From assembly GCA_013368315.1 (NCBI GenBank), contig JAACJM010000102.1:1-64000 (forward strand): a DNA stretch of 64,000 nucleotides, read 5' to 3'. Below are positions 21,081-33,984 of this stretch, in pieces (within the stretch, counting starts at the first letter, position 1; each line of letters begins with the position of its first letter). The position numbers were made by a program, and so were the translations under genes. This stretch comes from Tetrapyrgos nigripes (Eukaryota; Basidiomycota; Agaricomycetes; Agaricales; Campanellaceae). Under the pieces are notes generated by a model. That model was not told the origin of the DNA. It worked only from the letters and a program-made list of their open reading frames with translations, and did not search any database.

Positions 21081-23960
21081 AACTGTCTGGCAAAGCATGA
21101 GACTTGAGGTCATGTGCACATACTATATTTGGCAGGTAAACTTGTGTGAACTTACCTTATATAGAAGGTAAGGTAGGTAGGTTCCTCGACTGAGGCACTA
21201 AATTTTTTTCCGACCCCCAGTTGTTAACTTTTTTTTCGGACCCCCTTGGTTCAGAATTGGACATGACAATTACTAGATGACTGTAGTATGAATAGAAGTG
21301 AGTTCACTGTGGGCTTTATGTATGGACTCGATGAGTTGGTACAGTGCCTACCTGCCAATAACTAAATTCACCAACCTGCTGGACTGCCCCAAGTGCTACT
21401 TTCTAGTTGCCTACCTATACTTATACTATATCATTGTTGTGCCCTGCATCATCAAACAATGTGACTTGCCATTGCCAACCAGTGATTGATTATTCCTGCT
21501 ACCATATAGGTAGTGGGTTTTACCTCCCAAATGCAGTCAATTTCATGCCAATGCTGCACGCATCACATGCTGCTTTCCTTTTTGAGAGTGCATTGTCCCA
21601 TGCTGAACCCCCAGTAAGCTTGTTTTGCAACAAAGAAGCACTTATCCCTTTCCTATTTGGGACTTATTGCACTTCCCTCTATCCTCTCTGACATTTTGAG
21701 AGCTGTACATCAACTATCAGACATGTTTCGAATGTCTGTATTACTTCTGATCCTGTGGTGAACCCTTCTCTTTTTTTTTTTGTGTGTCTGAGCCATTCTG
21801 TTCCCCTTTTTAGGATGACACTTTCCCATGAAATCAAGCTGCCTGTTCAACAGCTCTTCCGTTGTTTAATCCTTTCCTTCCCCCTGTTTCTATTGATATG
21901 CTGAAATGTTCCAATTGTCAGTTATAAACTCGCCCTGCTCAGATACTCTTGTTCCTTTCCTTCTTCAGCTGCTCCTTGATGTTCTCAGTGTCAGTGTGGA
22001 TCAAAGGGTTCCTTGTTCCTAGCTACAGTTGCAACTTCTGCCTGTTGACCTCAATATTCTCTCTCTCTTTTGCCAAAACTCTAGGCTATAGCAGTGACTC
22101 CTTGTTGGATTCCTCAACCTTCTGGGCATCTGTAACCATTCAAGTTTCCAGTGAGGTGGTCACTACATCCCTCCCCTTCAAGGTCATTTCTGATGGATTC
22201 TCCACTGTCAGCATTGTATTGGCATCCAATATTCGGTCTGCTTTACAATGAATGTTGAAACCTCATCTCTCTGACGCTCTAGTCACTGCTGCCCCTCTCA
22301 GCTGTTATCCTCAATCCTCTCTGATCCTGTTTCTATTGAGCTACGCTTTCCCATCAGGTTCTGTGGGCAGCAGTGTTCAATCTGCTCCAGTTTTCTTGCC
22401 TGGTGATAGTCTTAACCAATCTAGTAAGTTGTTGATGTTACTCCTTTTGATGATTTCTTACTTGGCACAGTGTCCTCAGGCTCCACATGAACCCCAGTCC
22501 CTTATGCCAGCATGATGTCGAGTTTTTCAGTTGCCTCACCTTCATCTCTTTATTCTTCCTGGTTGTTGCTGAACCCTCTCAGTCCACCCTCCTCACCCAC
22601 TAGCATGATGTCTAAGTTCTCTGTGAAGTTGCTGGTCATGATTACTTTTGCTTTTATTGCGAACTCTCATCTGATTTACTCTTTTGCAGGCTCTACTTCT
22701 TCAGCTCCATTTTTGTCTGTACCCTCAGACATTGATGACTTTTGTAGTTTTTCTGATGGAAATCCATCCCCATTGCAACCAGACAGAAATCCTAATCCAT
22801 TGCCAATATCAAATCTTTCATCTTGTTCATCCTCTGTATCTTGAGATCGTAGTTGTAATGTCACTTTTATGTGTTCACCTCTTGGTGGCCCTTCCTCATC
22901 ATTGTGAACCAGTAATAGGTCATTAACTACTGGTTGAGAACTTTTAATGCGGATGTTTACCAGACTGTTCATTAAGGGTTCAGCTGCCTCACCTTTTACT
23001 GAAAGCATTGATGTTTTACATTCTATTGCTTCAGCACATGGTGTGTGCACTGACAGATTTATTACTGCTAAAGATCACCAGTTGCCTTTTATCATATGCT
23101 GAATGGTCAGTGCATTGGTTCCAAATCTTCAGGCTGCATTGATATGTCTAATGGGTTTTCAACCTCCGAGCAGATGGTTAGTTTCTGCATCAATGTGATT
23201 TGTGGTGCAGATGGTAAGCAGTTGAGCCAAGACAATCTTCTTCTTGCTTGTGTTTCTGTCAGTATTGTTTGCTTGTTCTCTGTTAAATCACTCAGAAGGC
23301 AATGCAAGAAAGCTCTCAACAATTTCTCTCACTCAGTGGGAGGTGCTAGGTATGTTTCAACTGATTCAATGGTTCCTTCTCATCTTGATCAACTTCCTCA
23401 TTCCATTCTTGTTGAGATCACTCACTCTCATGGTTTGTCTGCTCAATATACTGGTTCTGTTGAGGTGCTCTGGGCCTTGGTACTTGATCACATAGTGCTT
23501 TCTGGCTGTTATTTGAATGTATGCTGTGAAGGACTCATTAAACACTGACAATGACCTTGGTCTTCCCAAGGCGTTTTCAGAAACAGGAAATGACATTGAC
23601 TTGTACATTGATGAAATGTTGGGATCCTTTGAGGTCCAAGTCACTTTTTGTGGGTAACCAAAAGGCAACGTTGGTTGTTTGATTGGACACCTACTTACTC
23701 ATATCCTTACACTTGTCTATGATCACTGGTTATTTGATTTGAAGCCCACTTGTTTATATCCTTACACTTGAGTTGGGTTACCTGACACCCCTGTGGTGGT
23801 TTACATATATGCAAATGTTTAGTTCAAGTAGCTGAAGTTAACTGGTGCGAATGGTAGTGGGCTTCGCCACCCCACAGGGGCCAGCCCTGCACCAGTTATG
23901 AGTACTATGAGTTAGTCCTGTGAAGCCAGAAAATATGATGTCATTAATCCCATGCATCTT
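21081..23960. mobile_element. CpG-poor transposon-type remnant, family not recognised
   Basis: Frames on both strands are moderately open, but none gives a known domain. The minus strand at 23668-23366 has FTAYIQITARKHYVIKYQG and at 23050-22676 an acidic, Glu/Asp-rich stretch. CpG is scarce and TpG/CpA frequent, as in the retrotransposon further on. I read it as decayed mobile DNA. Confidence 0.45.
23834..23902. repeat. Stem-loop with outer and inner stems
   Basis: TTAACTGGTGC (from about 23836) pairs with GCACCAGTTA (from about 23890). Inside lies GTGGGCTTCGCCAC, a short stem closed by a CTTCG-type loop, and CCCCACAGGGG follows. A further CCCCTGTGGTGG upstream at about 23790 could pair with the CCACCCCACAGGGG segment instead. 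Confidence 0.6.
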
Positions 23961-23962
23961 GT

Positions 23963-24709
23963 ATGTTGAAAATCACAGCTTTGCTCTCAACTCTCACTTT
24001 CTCAATGCGTATCCACCTCAATCTCATGTTTTCTTTGCCCAAACTCTGCAGGCACACTCATAGCAACATGAATGGCCAATACAATGATGAAAGAACCATG
24101 AAAACTGGCTCCAACACTGCAGAGTCACAATCCATCACTTTCACTATGAACCCACTTGCAGAAGGACTGCAAACTCTTTCTGGACCTTCCTTTGCACCTA
24201 ATAGTGCTATTTTGACTTCATTTCATCAATATCAACCACAGAATGAGCCAAAACCCAAAAGAGGCTGTGTCCGCCCTTGTACTTTCACAATTCCTGCAAC
24301 ATCTGCCATTCATCCTCCTCCCAATATCTCTGATTACTCAATTCAACTTCTGTCTCCATTATCTCAACCATTGGGACCACCAATACGTATCAATCCTTCT
24401 ATAGAGCCCCATGAAAGTACTACAAGTACTCACTTTTCATCAAGTCTTCCAAGTCCAATCACCCCATCCATTCTATCATTCCCAGATCAAGCTGTCAACC
24501 TTGCAGGACTCCCACCCAATTCTATTGCTTGCACTGTTGAGCCTGGAGTGCCTAGCCCTCTTCCTAGTCCCATCATGCCGTCTTCATCTGCACCTGACTC
24601 ACTTGTATCAAATCCTCCATCAACTGCTGCATCTGTTAACTCAGATTTCTTGTCTACTGAACTTCGTTTTGGGGTACCAGCTGTCACCAGACTTTCCATG
24701 GAAGAATGA
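23963..24709 (+). CDS. Ser/Pro-rich hypothetical protein, doubtful
   Basis: A 248-codon frame is rich in Ser, Pro and Thr in its second half (runs such as SPLPSPIMPSSS), with no domain and no signal peptide. The opposite strand is also partly open over 24487-24714. Its CpG-poor composition matches the surrounding mobile DNA, so it may be a disordered gag-like or accessory protein of a transposon, or chance. Confidence 0.25.
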   Translation: MLKITALLSTLTFSMRIHLNLMFSLPKLCRHTHSNMNGQYNDERTMKTGSNTAESQSITFTMNPLAEGLQTLSGPSFAPNSAILTSFHQYQPQNEPKPKRGCVRPCTFTIPATSAIHPPPNISDYSIQLLSPLSQPLGPPIRINPSIEPHESTTSTHFSSSLPSPITPSILSFPDQAVNLAGLPPNSIACTVEPGVPSPLPSPIMPSSSAPDSLVSNPPSTAASVNSDFLSTELRFGVPAVTRLSMEE

Positions 24710-24714
24710 TCCAA

Positions 24715-25510
24715 TATGTCGGAAGAGAGAGGCCTGAATTCATGACCCCATTCATTGATGATATGGCCTTTCTCTGCACACCCAAAGATGCAGTTGGACT
24801 GAAAGGGCTCTGAGTCAGCGAATAGACTCCATTCAGGCTCCTGTAGATGCTCAGGGTCAACACAGATGATTTTATACCGACACTTGATTATGGCGTTGTT
24901 GATGTCCAGTTTGTCTCGGCATGCCTGGGATATGTTCTCATGCGTGTTGAATTGATCTTGTAGCTCTTTGACCTAGGTGGGCAGTATTAAGCATTATCCT
25001 AAGTAAACCTTGAAAAAGGACCATACAATGTTATTTGCAAGTCCTTTTGTAGGAGTAATGATGATTCTGACAGGCTTCTTGTGTATAGGGATCTTGAACT
25101 TGGGGTATTGAAGAGGGCTCTTTGATATCTCCAAATGTACTAGTATGGGAATAGTAAAGAGCACTGACTTTCTGTCACTGGTTACAGTGATAGCAAATAA
25201 ATCTTCATTATCAAGAATAATTGGTATTGTATGGAAACCCAGAAGGCCTTGCTTGTTAAGTGATCTGTGTTTGATTGGTGAGGGGTTGGACCTCAGAGAC
25301 GCTCCTCCCCTGCATATGTATAGAGATGTAAAAGAATGTGAAATATATTTCCTGTGATTAATAGGATAGACAGTTTGTCCAAGTACTGTTTGAAGTACAT
25401 GATACTTGCAAGTGACCCATGCACATGCAGAATTTTCATTTTCATAGGTACAGGGAAATATGTAGCTAGGTGAATAACTCAGTGGTTCCAGTTGAGGACC
25501 ATACAAAGTT
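24715..25510 (-). pseudogene. DEAD/RecQ-like helicase fragment, inactive
   Basis: The minus strand encodes LFAITVTSDRKSVLFTIPIL, then KKPVRIIITPTKGLANNIVW and, after a short intron, CRYKIICVDPEHLQEPEW, SLFADSEPF and FGCAEKGHIINEWGHEFRP. This fits the first RecA domain of a mushroom RecQ/DEAD-box helicase: an ITPTK-LANN motif Ia, the V-PE-L segment and an EKGHII-EWG variant of the DEAH box. The Walker A site, expected G-x-GKS, reads SDRKS. Both losses fit Gly-to-Ser and Gly-to-Arg by G-to-A changes. Downstream helicase motifs IV-VI are not present. Confidence 0.6.
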
Positions 25511-25769
25511 GCCTCCTTGAGCAGTGCAGTGAGCAGCAGTGTGACTACTTTGACATTTGTTCTGTCAATATAGACTGCAAAAATTACAACATTTTCTTCC
25601 AGTTTTGATAGAACAAAACTATGCTAGGTGAATTGCAGTTTATGGTGTTACACATGGTTACTATCTGTGGACCTGAATGACTTTGATAAGAGTGGATATA
25701 AGTATGTAGAGGCAGCCAGAAACAAGGGCTATTCCTAGTACTATACACATTGCTTTGCCATTTTCTATC

Positions 25770-28700
25770 TCAAGCCAACAACATCAAGCCCATCCAAATA
25801 CAAAAAGTATTACACTGATGCTTTGGGGCGAAGCCTTTGAACCTGCTCTCAACATTGCCATCACCAAACAGTGAGGTTTTTGGATCCATAGCTGTGGCTT
25901 CAGCTCCTTCTCCAAAGATAAGCTCCAGCAGTTTACTAACAAGGGTTCTATCAATATCATTGCAACTTGGAGTGTACTGAAAATAACTCACGGAGATGTC
26001 ATGATCTGTGGATCTGAAAGCAACCCACCATATCCTTGGAAATCAGAGACATATGCACTTCCGTGTGTCTTCTTATATTGGAGGTGCTGAACTGCAGCCA
26101 GAAACAGCGCAGTAGTGTATTCTGGATGATCTTTGAGAAAATGGAAGATTTCAATGAGAGTGGTATCTGCTTGGGAAAGAGAGTGGAGAGGAGGGGTATA
26201 GGGGCTTGAGTTTGCCTGAAGCTTAAATAAATGTGTCAAGGGGGAATAGTATGATTGGAAGAAGGAGTAGATATTGTTTTGAGAGGAAGGGAAAAGGGTT
26301 GGGAGGAAGAGAGCTATATTGTTGAGCCACAAGTTGTCATAATCCTCTTCTGGGATGCAGTCATGATCTATGCAGGAGAGAGTATTGGGACCAGTGTGTT
26401 TGGAGGCAGGAACATGGATGATAGTGAAGTTGAATAATAATATATCCTAGATCCAGCAGTTGACAGCTGCATTAGGCTGCATATCAGGGTCATTGAGCAT
26501 CCCTGCTATGTACTTAGCATCTAATTCAATGTGTAAGTCCTTTAATCTGATGAGATAGATTCTCCAGTGTCATAGGGCCTGGAAAAGACCATAGAGTTCA
26601 AGTTTGGGTTGGGAATAATGACTCTCTCGTTCATTGAAAGGAAGAGAACCATATCAGGCTGGATGACAGCAGTGTTGGTCATCAAGTTGGAAGAGTATGA
26701 AACCAACTCCCATCATACTTGAATCAACAGCCAGGAAAACTGGAAGGGATGAAGTGTAATCAATTTTGTGTAGTGCAGGTGCTGAAGAGACAAGGGATTT
26801 GATATGATCAAAAGTGAGTTGACACTCATTGGTCCAGATAAATGGTTTGTCTTTGTGGTAGAGGTGAGTGAGAGGTCGAACAAGCTGGGAATAGTTCAGG
26901 ATCCTGATGCATACAGTGCCAGTAAGGCCTAGGAATCGTCGGGCTGCTTTTGGATCTGTAATTATGGGCCAGTGAAGAATCTTGTTGGTTCAGGAGGGAT
27001 CAGGCAGTTGTCTGCTGAAGTTACAGCACTGTCCAACAGTAAGGACTTCTGGGAAAGCCACCTGCAACTTTTTGTAGGTGAAGGTTCCACCTGCATGCTT
27101 AACACAGTGCATAATATGATGCACATCTAAAGCATGTTCCCAGACAAAGCAACAGATGCCTGGATTTTCAAATAGGATTTTGGGGTTACCATATTCTTTG
27201 CCTTTGATGGGAAGATCGTCGATGAAGATGTTGGCAGTGTGGGGGATTTCATCCTGAAGGATAAAAATCATACATTGTTGAAACTCAGTGGGAGAATTGG
27301 TATAGCCCATGGGTAGGGAAGTGATGTGAAGGGGGCCCAGTGGTGTCATGAAACTGGGTGAACTTTGCAGGTGTTGAAACCCCAAAATAAGTCGAAAACA
27401 GTATAGATCAAGCAGGCACTGTAAGGGGACACAAATTTGTCCAAGATGGGTGGTACTCCTGCATCCTTGATAGTGACTTGGTTGAGTGGCTGCAGGCTAT
27501 GGACAATTCTAAGAGTGCTGTTCTTCTTCAATATGCAGAACCAATGAGACCAGTAAGAACTTTGCAATCTCTCATAAACTCCATGTTTGATTTTGATTTT
27601 TAGGAGTTTGAGGACTTTATCAGTGATTCCAGGAGGGATGGGAATATTCCAGTACTGCCAGGGGATGTGATTTATGATGGGGTAGATGTAGGGGGAGAAG
27701 TAGTCTTCCCAAAAAGTGCCATGATCTGTTTCTACAAAAGCTATTGTGTCTTCCATGAATGGTGTCCATACTGCGATAGGATGGTATTCCCTACAACCAA
27801 AAGGTTCCAAGTCGAGTTGTATCCCAAGATTAGTGAAGACCAATGTCCCTGGGAGAGTGAGGAAGAGAGTATGATGGTGTTCGAATTGCCTGATTAGCAA
27901 GAAGGCAAATTTCCACAATATTCATAGGAGCTCCCATTTCATTAATGTAGAGATTCCTAAGTTCCTCTTTGACTCCTTAGGATACTAATGGGTTGCGTTG
28001 CATAGCCTGCTGGTTACGCCAGATGAGTGGATCTTCATCCATGTGGTAGGTGATGTTCTAAAGTGATTGACAGGGTATGAGGAGATGGTTGACAAGTTGA
28101 GTAGTACAAGAGAAGAATGAGCTGGATAGAAGAGAAATGTGAGTGGAAGGGTCATTAAGAAAGGTATACAGCACATGGGAATCCTCCCTTGACAACCAAG
28201 CTCGACTGTCCAGTCATTGTTCTGCAAAATCCTCAGGTCCTCCCAGGGGTGGAATACTATCTGAGGATTCTGTACGATGATGATGCTCTGTGGCTGATAA
28301 GAAAGACCCCATGGCTACCAAATTAATGATGGATTAGAAGGATTAACGGTTGTAGGAATGGCGAAAGGTGCTGGATCAATAATAGAAATGAGGTTGGAAA
28401 TGTTACAGAGTATTTTGCCACTAACTGTATGGTCAATGGCCAGTGGAGTAGGAGTGCGAGTTGTGGAGATGTGTTCAGGAACAGGAGATGAGGCTGGTGC
28501 AGTGGTTTCCTCCATAGTGGTATCATTGTCATTATTGTCAAGAACTACCCAGACGTGACCACTATCGTTGGTGTAGGAGATATTGTTGTCCATTAAGGAA
28601 GGAATTACTCGATAGAAGATGTCAGAAAGAATGTAAACAGTGAGGTGAAGGACAGGAAGGATGGGCATGAGTAGAATAAGGGGGGATGAGAAGTAGATTA

Positions 28701-29592
28701 AGTGGAGTCGAAAGCATGAACAAAATGACTAACGTCTCCTGCCCATGGCGGAGGCATATCCTCTTCAACCAACATCTCGAATTTAGGCCTTAGAACCCCT
28801 GAATAATCATGTTCTTTGAATACTACATAGGTTCCTTCATTGCGTTCATCCTTCTGCCAGGTTCATCCTAGCAGGAGATCAAACGGTACTCTGTCTCCAA
28901 TGAAGAGATGTGCCTGAATCATGACTGTGCCACAACAGATGGGTACTTCAGCCACAAGGCCTTGAAGAAGTCCTTCTCCACTGTTTGCATCATGACCTCC
29001 CATGGATTTAGTGATGTCCATATGTCTACCACCCATGGAGACATGCCAGATGGCTTTCTTGACAATGTTCAGCATCAATCTGGTATCTAGGATGGCTGTG
29101 ACCTCTTTATTGTCAATGGTGATGGTGAAGGTGATGAGATGGTGTCAATCGATGATAAATGTTTTTGCTAAGGCAAGATTGATGGAGAATAGGGTAGTAG
29201 GAGGGATAGCGGTGGTGAGTGGTGTGGATAACTGAACTCGAGGTGGATTTTTGAACTTGAGAACTTCTGCAGGGGAACAGGCAAGAAATTCCCCAATGGA
29301 AATAGGAAATCTATTGGTGTGGCTGGCATTGAGAATTTTATTAAGGATGTTGCTCTTATCAATTGGTGAGTAGGGGTGGAGGATTTGGTAGTTTTGGATT
29401 TCTTGGTATCAGGGGCAGCAACAGGTACAGACATCTCAGGAGTATCTTCCATGATGGCATCATCAATGGAAGTATCTACTCAATTGGGGATTGTGTTGTG
29501 TGGGATCTGAGGAGGCAATGATGATGATGTAGGCTCAGATTTGACAGGCATTTCAGGAATGGTGGCTGAATCAGGTTTGGGATTGGAACAAT
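25770..29592 (-). mobile_element. Gypsy-type retrotransposon pol region (protease-RT-RNase H), decayed
   Basis: Minus-strand pieces run in order. About 29400-29170 holds a DUF4100-like stretch (ISIGEFLACSP). 29130-28740 is the retropepsin-like part, where the active DTG reads DTR (AILDTR), followed by DRVPFDLLLG and GTYVVFKEHDYSG. 27918-26990 is reverse transcriptase, with IPPGITDKVLKLL, LRIVHSLQPLNQVTI, YTVFDLFWGFN, LPMGYTNSPTEFQQ and a FIDD catalytic box. 26990-26440 is the connection/RNase H part (VFLAVDSSMMGVGFILFQ, TELYGLFQAL, ELDAKYIAGMLNDPD). Stops and frameshifts occur throughout. No integrase was found. Gag lies on the same strand at 31.2-36.8 kb, separated by two inserted repeats. 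Confidence 0.85.
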
Positions 29593-31196
29593 AATAGATG
29601 GTTTTTGTAATTTAGTGCTAGGAACTACACCCAAACACAAAACCATATACAAATGTAAATGAGACAAGTGTTCCAAGTAGTCAGAGTACTCAAACTCCCA
29701 GTTTACTTGTACTATAAGTATTTTTGATCAGGGTTTTTCAATAAAGTTAGCACTTAGCACATGACACAATAAACACAAGTTTAACACCAAGGGGATCAAC
29801 GAGTCCCAAATCAAACACTTAATAGACCAAAAGGTCAACACAAAGATCACAGTTATAACCACAAAATGTTCAATTTAAACTCTATTATCTTCAACACAAT
29901 GTTTATACTCATAGAGAGTGCAATTAAGTCCATGTTTCACATCCTCTACTATTGCTAGTGAGATCCAATACTCTACAGTATGTGGTTTGGGTAGCTACTC
30001 ATAATATCTGGTCCTTTTATACTACTCGCAGCTACAACTATACAGTTACTAATTTCTTTTTGATGTCTGCTAAAAGGTACGTAGAGAAAATACAAAACAA
30101 ATCGAAAAGTCCACTAGTGAGTTCTACCTATTTCCTCATAAGTAAAGACTTGCTTATTAGGGTATACAGAAACTGTCTTCAGTCCTCTTTGTAAGCCATC
30201 TGGTGTTTTCGTGTACTGTCCTGGTTAGCGAGCATCACATCTATGACTCAGAATGCTCCACTTATGACCACTAGGCCCCTCATACACGTCCTTATGCTAG
30301 GGACATAGGGTTTTCTTGTAGTTTCTTTATTCTGTTTGGTTTTCCTTTCCCATTTCTCTGATCTTGCTTTATTTGTGTTCTATGTATTGCCAACAGTCTA
30401 CTACTGAGTCCTACATATGAGTCCAGCTCTTCTGCAATCCTATTTGGATACTTATTCATCCTTCAATGCTTTCAATGCCTAGCTAGATGCTTACTGACAG
30501 ATTTATCCTTATCCAGAAATACTGTTACCCATTTGGGTTGTATTCCGATCATTTGGATGTACTGCAACTTAGTGCTTCTAACCCTTATATCTCTGTGTAG
30601 AGATGTCCATTCACTATCCCTTCTGTACCAATGGATAGCTGAACCCTCTGGGATCCTGTACATATATACTTTGTCCTACTTTTATTCACATGTACCTTTT
30701 ACAGATACTTAAGATTCCCTCGAAGCTGTCTTAGTACTATGGGATTTGCTGATACATAGATCTAGACCTAGTGTGATTGTCCACATGTCCAATCTTAGCG
30801 CTGTCTTCTCTGATCAACCTTTCAGCTGAGGATTGTGCTGCTTACGCATTCCTATGCCTGTGAATAGGGGCTATCCTGCACTTCACTGTCATTTTGGATC
30901 ACGCTAGTGGTACTAGTCATTATAATAGGATTTGAAAGCCTTTGTAGGCTATCTTTATTATTTGGTGAGTCTGCTATCATAACTCTAACTCATACATATC
31001 TATCATAGTACTTAGAATGAGTTGTTTCTCCATCCATAAGCACTTAATATTATTGTACCATTGCTTTCTAGTCCCACTAGGTATTAACTAGCAGTTCAGG
31101 GCTCACCCTAGTCCTCTTATTCCCTTAAAAGAATGTCAAAAACTGATATTATGGACCAAAATCTTAGTATGTATATGGCAATTTTGTCCAGTGTAT
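29593..31196. repeat. Repeat R1, 1,604 bp, inserted in the gypsy element with 4-bp target duplication
   Basis: R1 begins AATAGATGGTTTTTGTAATT and ends CAGTGTAT. CAAT lies directly on both sides (29589-29592 and 31197-31200). A second copy, R2, is at 31489-35318. No protein is encoded. It may be a solo LTR or a non-autonomous element. Removing it and one CAAT rejoins gag with the protease region. Confidence 0.85.
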
Positions 31197-31488
31197 CAAT
31201 GAGTATTGTAGCAATGCTCTGCATTGTATGGTTTCGATCTGACTCAATCCTTGTCTTTCTTCATCCTATGCACCTCAAGAGCTTGGGAAATTTCATCGTT
31301 GGTGGCACTGCAGCCATAGAAGCCTTCTGACAATGGCAGGCATCCAGGATTTTCTCTCTGTGACATCTCTGAAGTATGACTCCATCTGGCCAGGTGATCT
31401 TCCACTGTTCATTACACTTGAGCTCGCCCTTATTGATTAACTCATTTAACTCAGGGCATTTCCCCAAAATATGTTCAGGAGATCCACT
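31197..31488 (-). mobile_element. Gag zinc-knuckle segment stranded between R1 and R2
   Basis: The minus strand reads SGSPEHILGKCPELNELINK followed by WPDGVILQR and KILDACHCQ. It continues the Cys pair CWGC found at about 35330 on the far side of R2, giving a C-x2-C...H-x4-C zinc knuckle as in gag of mushroom gypsy elements. The 292-bp piece is therefore host element sequence, not R1/R2 interior. Confidence 0.8.
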
Positions 31489-31920
31489 AATAGGTGGTTT
31501 TTGTAATTGAGTGCTAGGAACTACACCCAAACACAAAACCTTATACAAGTGTAAATGAGACAAGTGTTCCAAGTAGTCAGAGTACTCAAAATCCCAGTTT
31601 ACTTGTACTGTAAGTACTTTTGATAGGGGTTTTTCAATGAAGTTAGTGCTTAGCATGCAACACAATAAGGGGATCAATGAGTCCCAAATCAAACACTTAA
31701 TAGACCAAAAGGTCAACACAAAGATCACAGTTATAACCACAAAATGTTCAATTTAAACTCTATTATCTCCAACACAATGTTTATACTTGTAGAGAGTGCA
31801 GTTAAGTTTGCTTAGAAGCTTTAGTCTGTGTTTCACATCCTCTACTATTGCTAGCAAGATCCAATACTCTACAGTACATGGCTTGGGTAGCTACTCATAA
31901 TATCTGGTCCTTTTATACTA

Positions 31921-33984
31921 CAGTTGCGGAAACTTAAAATCAACTAATTTTCTTGACTTTTCCCAGGGTCCCGACAATATCCAGAATCGATAGATCTCAT
32001 TGAGAGGTTCTTGTAATTTTTTGAGCAAAGTCCAACAAGCCGTTCAGAAGATATAGCTGATTTAATAAAAAAAAGACCTCGAAAATATTGGCATAGCCAA
32101 AAATTAGCCGAAAAAAGACGATAAAATGCGGAATCGACTCCTTTTACTTGTCTGAGTACGATTTCATTAAAAATTTGACAATCCCACAAGCCGATATGAT
32201 GCAAAAATATTCGAAAATGACGTCAGGAGCTAGTCAGACATCAGAGTAATCGATATCTGATAACACTTGTCTATTTCAAAATGTTGTCTGCTTGCTCTCG
32301 AGGTCGCCTACCTCACAAAGGTCGTAATATATCTGGTTTGAGGCACCAAAGGAAACCTACTGCAGCAAGTGAAGGCCCATCAGAACCTCATTCTAGCTCT
32401 GCAAGTGAGCCAACTCCTGGACCCTCATCAAAACCAATCCAGAATCCAACAATCACTACCCTGCTTGACAGCAACACATGATATGATTGGCTGTTGGAGG
32501 ATGCTGTTGACTCTGGAGATGAGTCTGATATTGATAATGAGGCAGAGTTGCAGGATTTGTGGCAGCAGAAGAGAGTGATGATGAATGGCTCCCAAGAAAG
32601 TATAGGAAACCAAAAGGTCTTTATTCACTTTGTATTTCAAAAACAATGATACTGAGAAGAGCCATTAGAGCGACCAAAGCAATATCAGACTGGTCCGGGT
32701 TACCTGCATAATTCTGTTCGCTCTCAACAGTGGCATGCTGAAGAAGTCAAAGCACAAAAGGGGATGATGACATTCATGAGCTCGTACCTGGCAAAGGGCA
32801 TGGGCTCCAGCATTTCTCAGTCGGAAGGAAAAGCCACAAGTCGCAAGGTCATTGATTTGAATGAGACGGATTCAGAAGTCAAAGAAATAGAAATACCCAG
32901 ACCACAATCCACTATACCACGATGACGCAAAGCATCAGCAAGCCCCAAAAACTCTCCAGCAAGTTCCAAACAAAAGTACTCACCTGCTCCAGAGCCACCA
33001 TCTACTGATTCCGAGCAGTCGTCTTTCGAATCATCAGAAACTTCCAGTCCTGCCCCCAGTCCTTCCTCGTCACTTCCACAAATTCTTCTAGTGCCCACTG
33101 CAACACCACCTTGCCCTGGTGCAGCAAGAGTTGATGAAGCAGACTTATCAGATGTGGAGAAACGCCTGGGAGCGCATAGAAATGAGGTTGAGGTTGAGAA
33201 GGAAATTGCTGCTGGTGATGGATTGGATCTGGACAATCTCGGAGAGGCAGATGGGGAGTTATGGGAAGATGATCAGGACGAGAGGGTTGGGAAGCCTGTA
33301 TCTGAAGTGAAGGCAAAATGCAAACCTGTCTGCCCCATCGAGAATCAATGCTGATGCATGGCCCAGCTTCTTAGTCAGCAGGATGACTTCAAGAACCAAG
33401 TCTCCATGCTCGAAACTCTCATAACTGACTGGGGACATCAAATCATTTACCTTCCAAAATTTCATTGCGAGCTTAATCCTATCGAGATGTACTGGGGTTG
33501 GGCAAAATATTGGTATAGAGAGGAGCCTAAGCTGAAGTTTGAGGATGCAAAGGTAGCCACAGAAACCTGGTTGAATGGGTGTCCTACTCTCACAATTTGT
33601 TGCTTTACCAATTGCTCTTTTCGGTTTATGAGCACATATCGCAAGGGGTTGACAGGAAAGGTGGCGGAATGGGCTATTCAGAAATGGAAACAGCACAGGA
33701 CAGTTTCTCAGACAGTGATGATGCACATAGAGTCGGTTTTAAGTTAGATCTGGTACATAGATACATATCAGCTGTAGGTACAGGTCACGACCCTTCACAG
33801 AGGTACACAACGTTGCACTGAAACTGCCCAAAAATTTGGCGCAGCTAATTCCTCATAGGAAAAATTGGGAAAAATCGTTTTTCGACGTCTTTCAATGAGC
33901 TGAGCACAATTCCGGTCTTATTTTGCCTAAAAAATTGGTATTTCTCCCAGTAAGAAATTTGTTGATTTTAAGTGTCTGCAACTG
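31921..33984 (+). mobile_element. Tc1/mariner-superfamily element, 2,064 bp, TA target duplication
   Basis: The ends are CAGTTGCGGAAACTTAAAAT on the left and, reading inward from the right, CAGTTGCAGACACTTAAAAT, with the match going on through CAAC-AATTT; the terminal repeats are about 30 bp. TA flanks both sides (31919-31920, 33985-33986), and R1 shows the empty site with a single TA. Inside, the + strand has an N-terminal acidic, Ser/Pro-rich part (32281-33350) and the DDE_3-type end of a transposase (33358-33747), with YLPKFHCELNPIEMYWGWAK containing the last catalytic Glu, and YRKGLTGKVAEWA. A stop at 33351-33356 and loss of the first two catalytic Asp regions make it non-autonomous. Confidence 0.9.
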
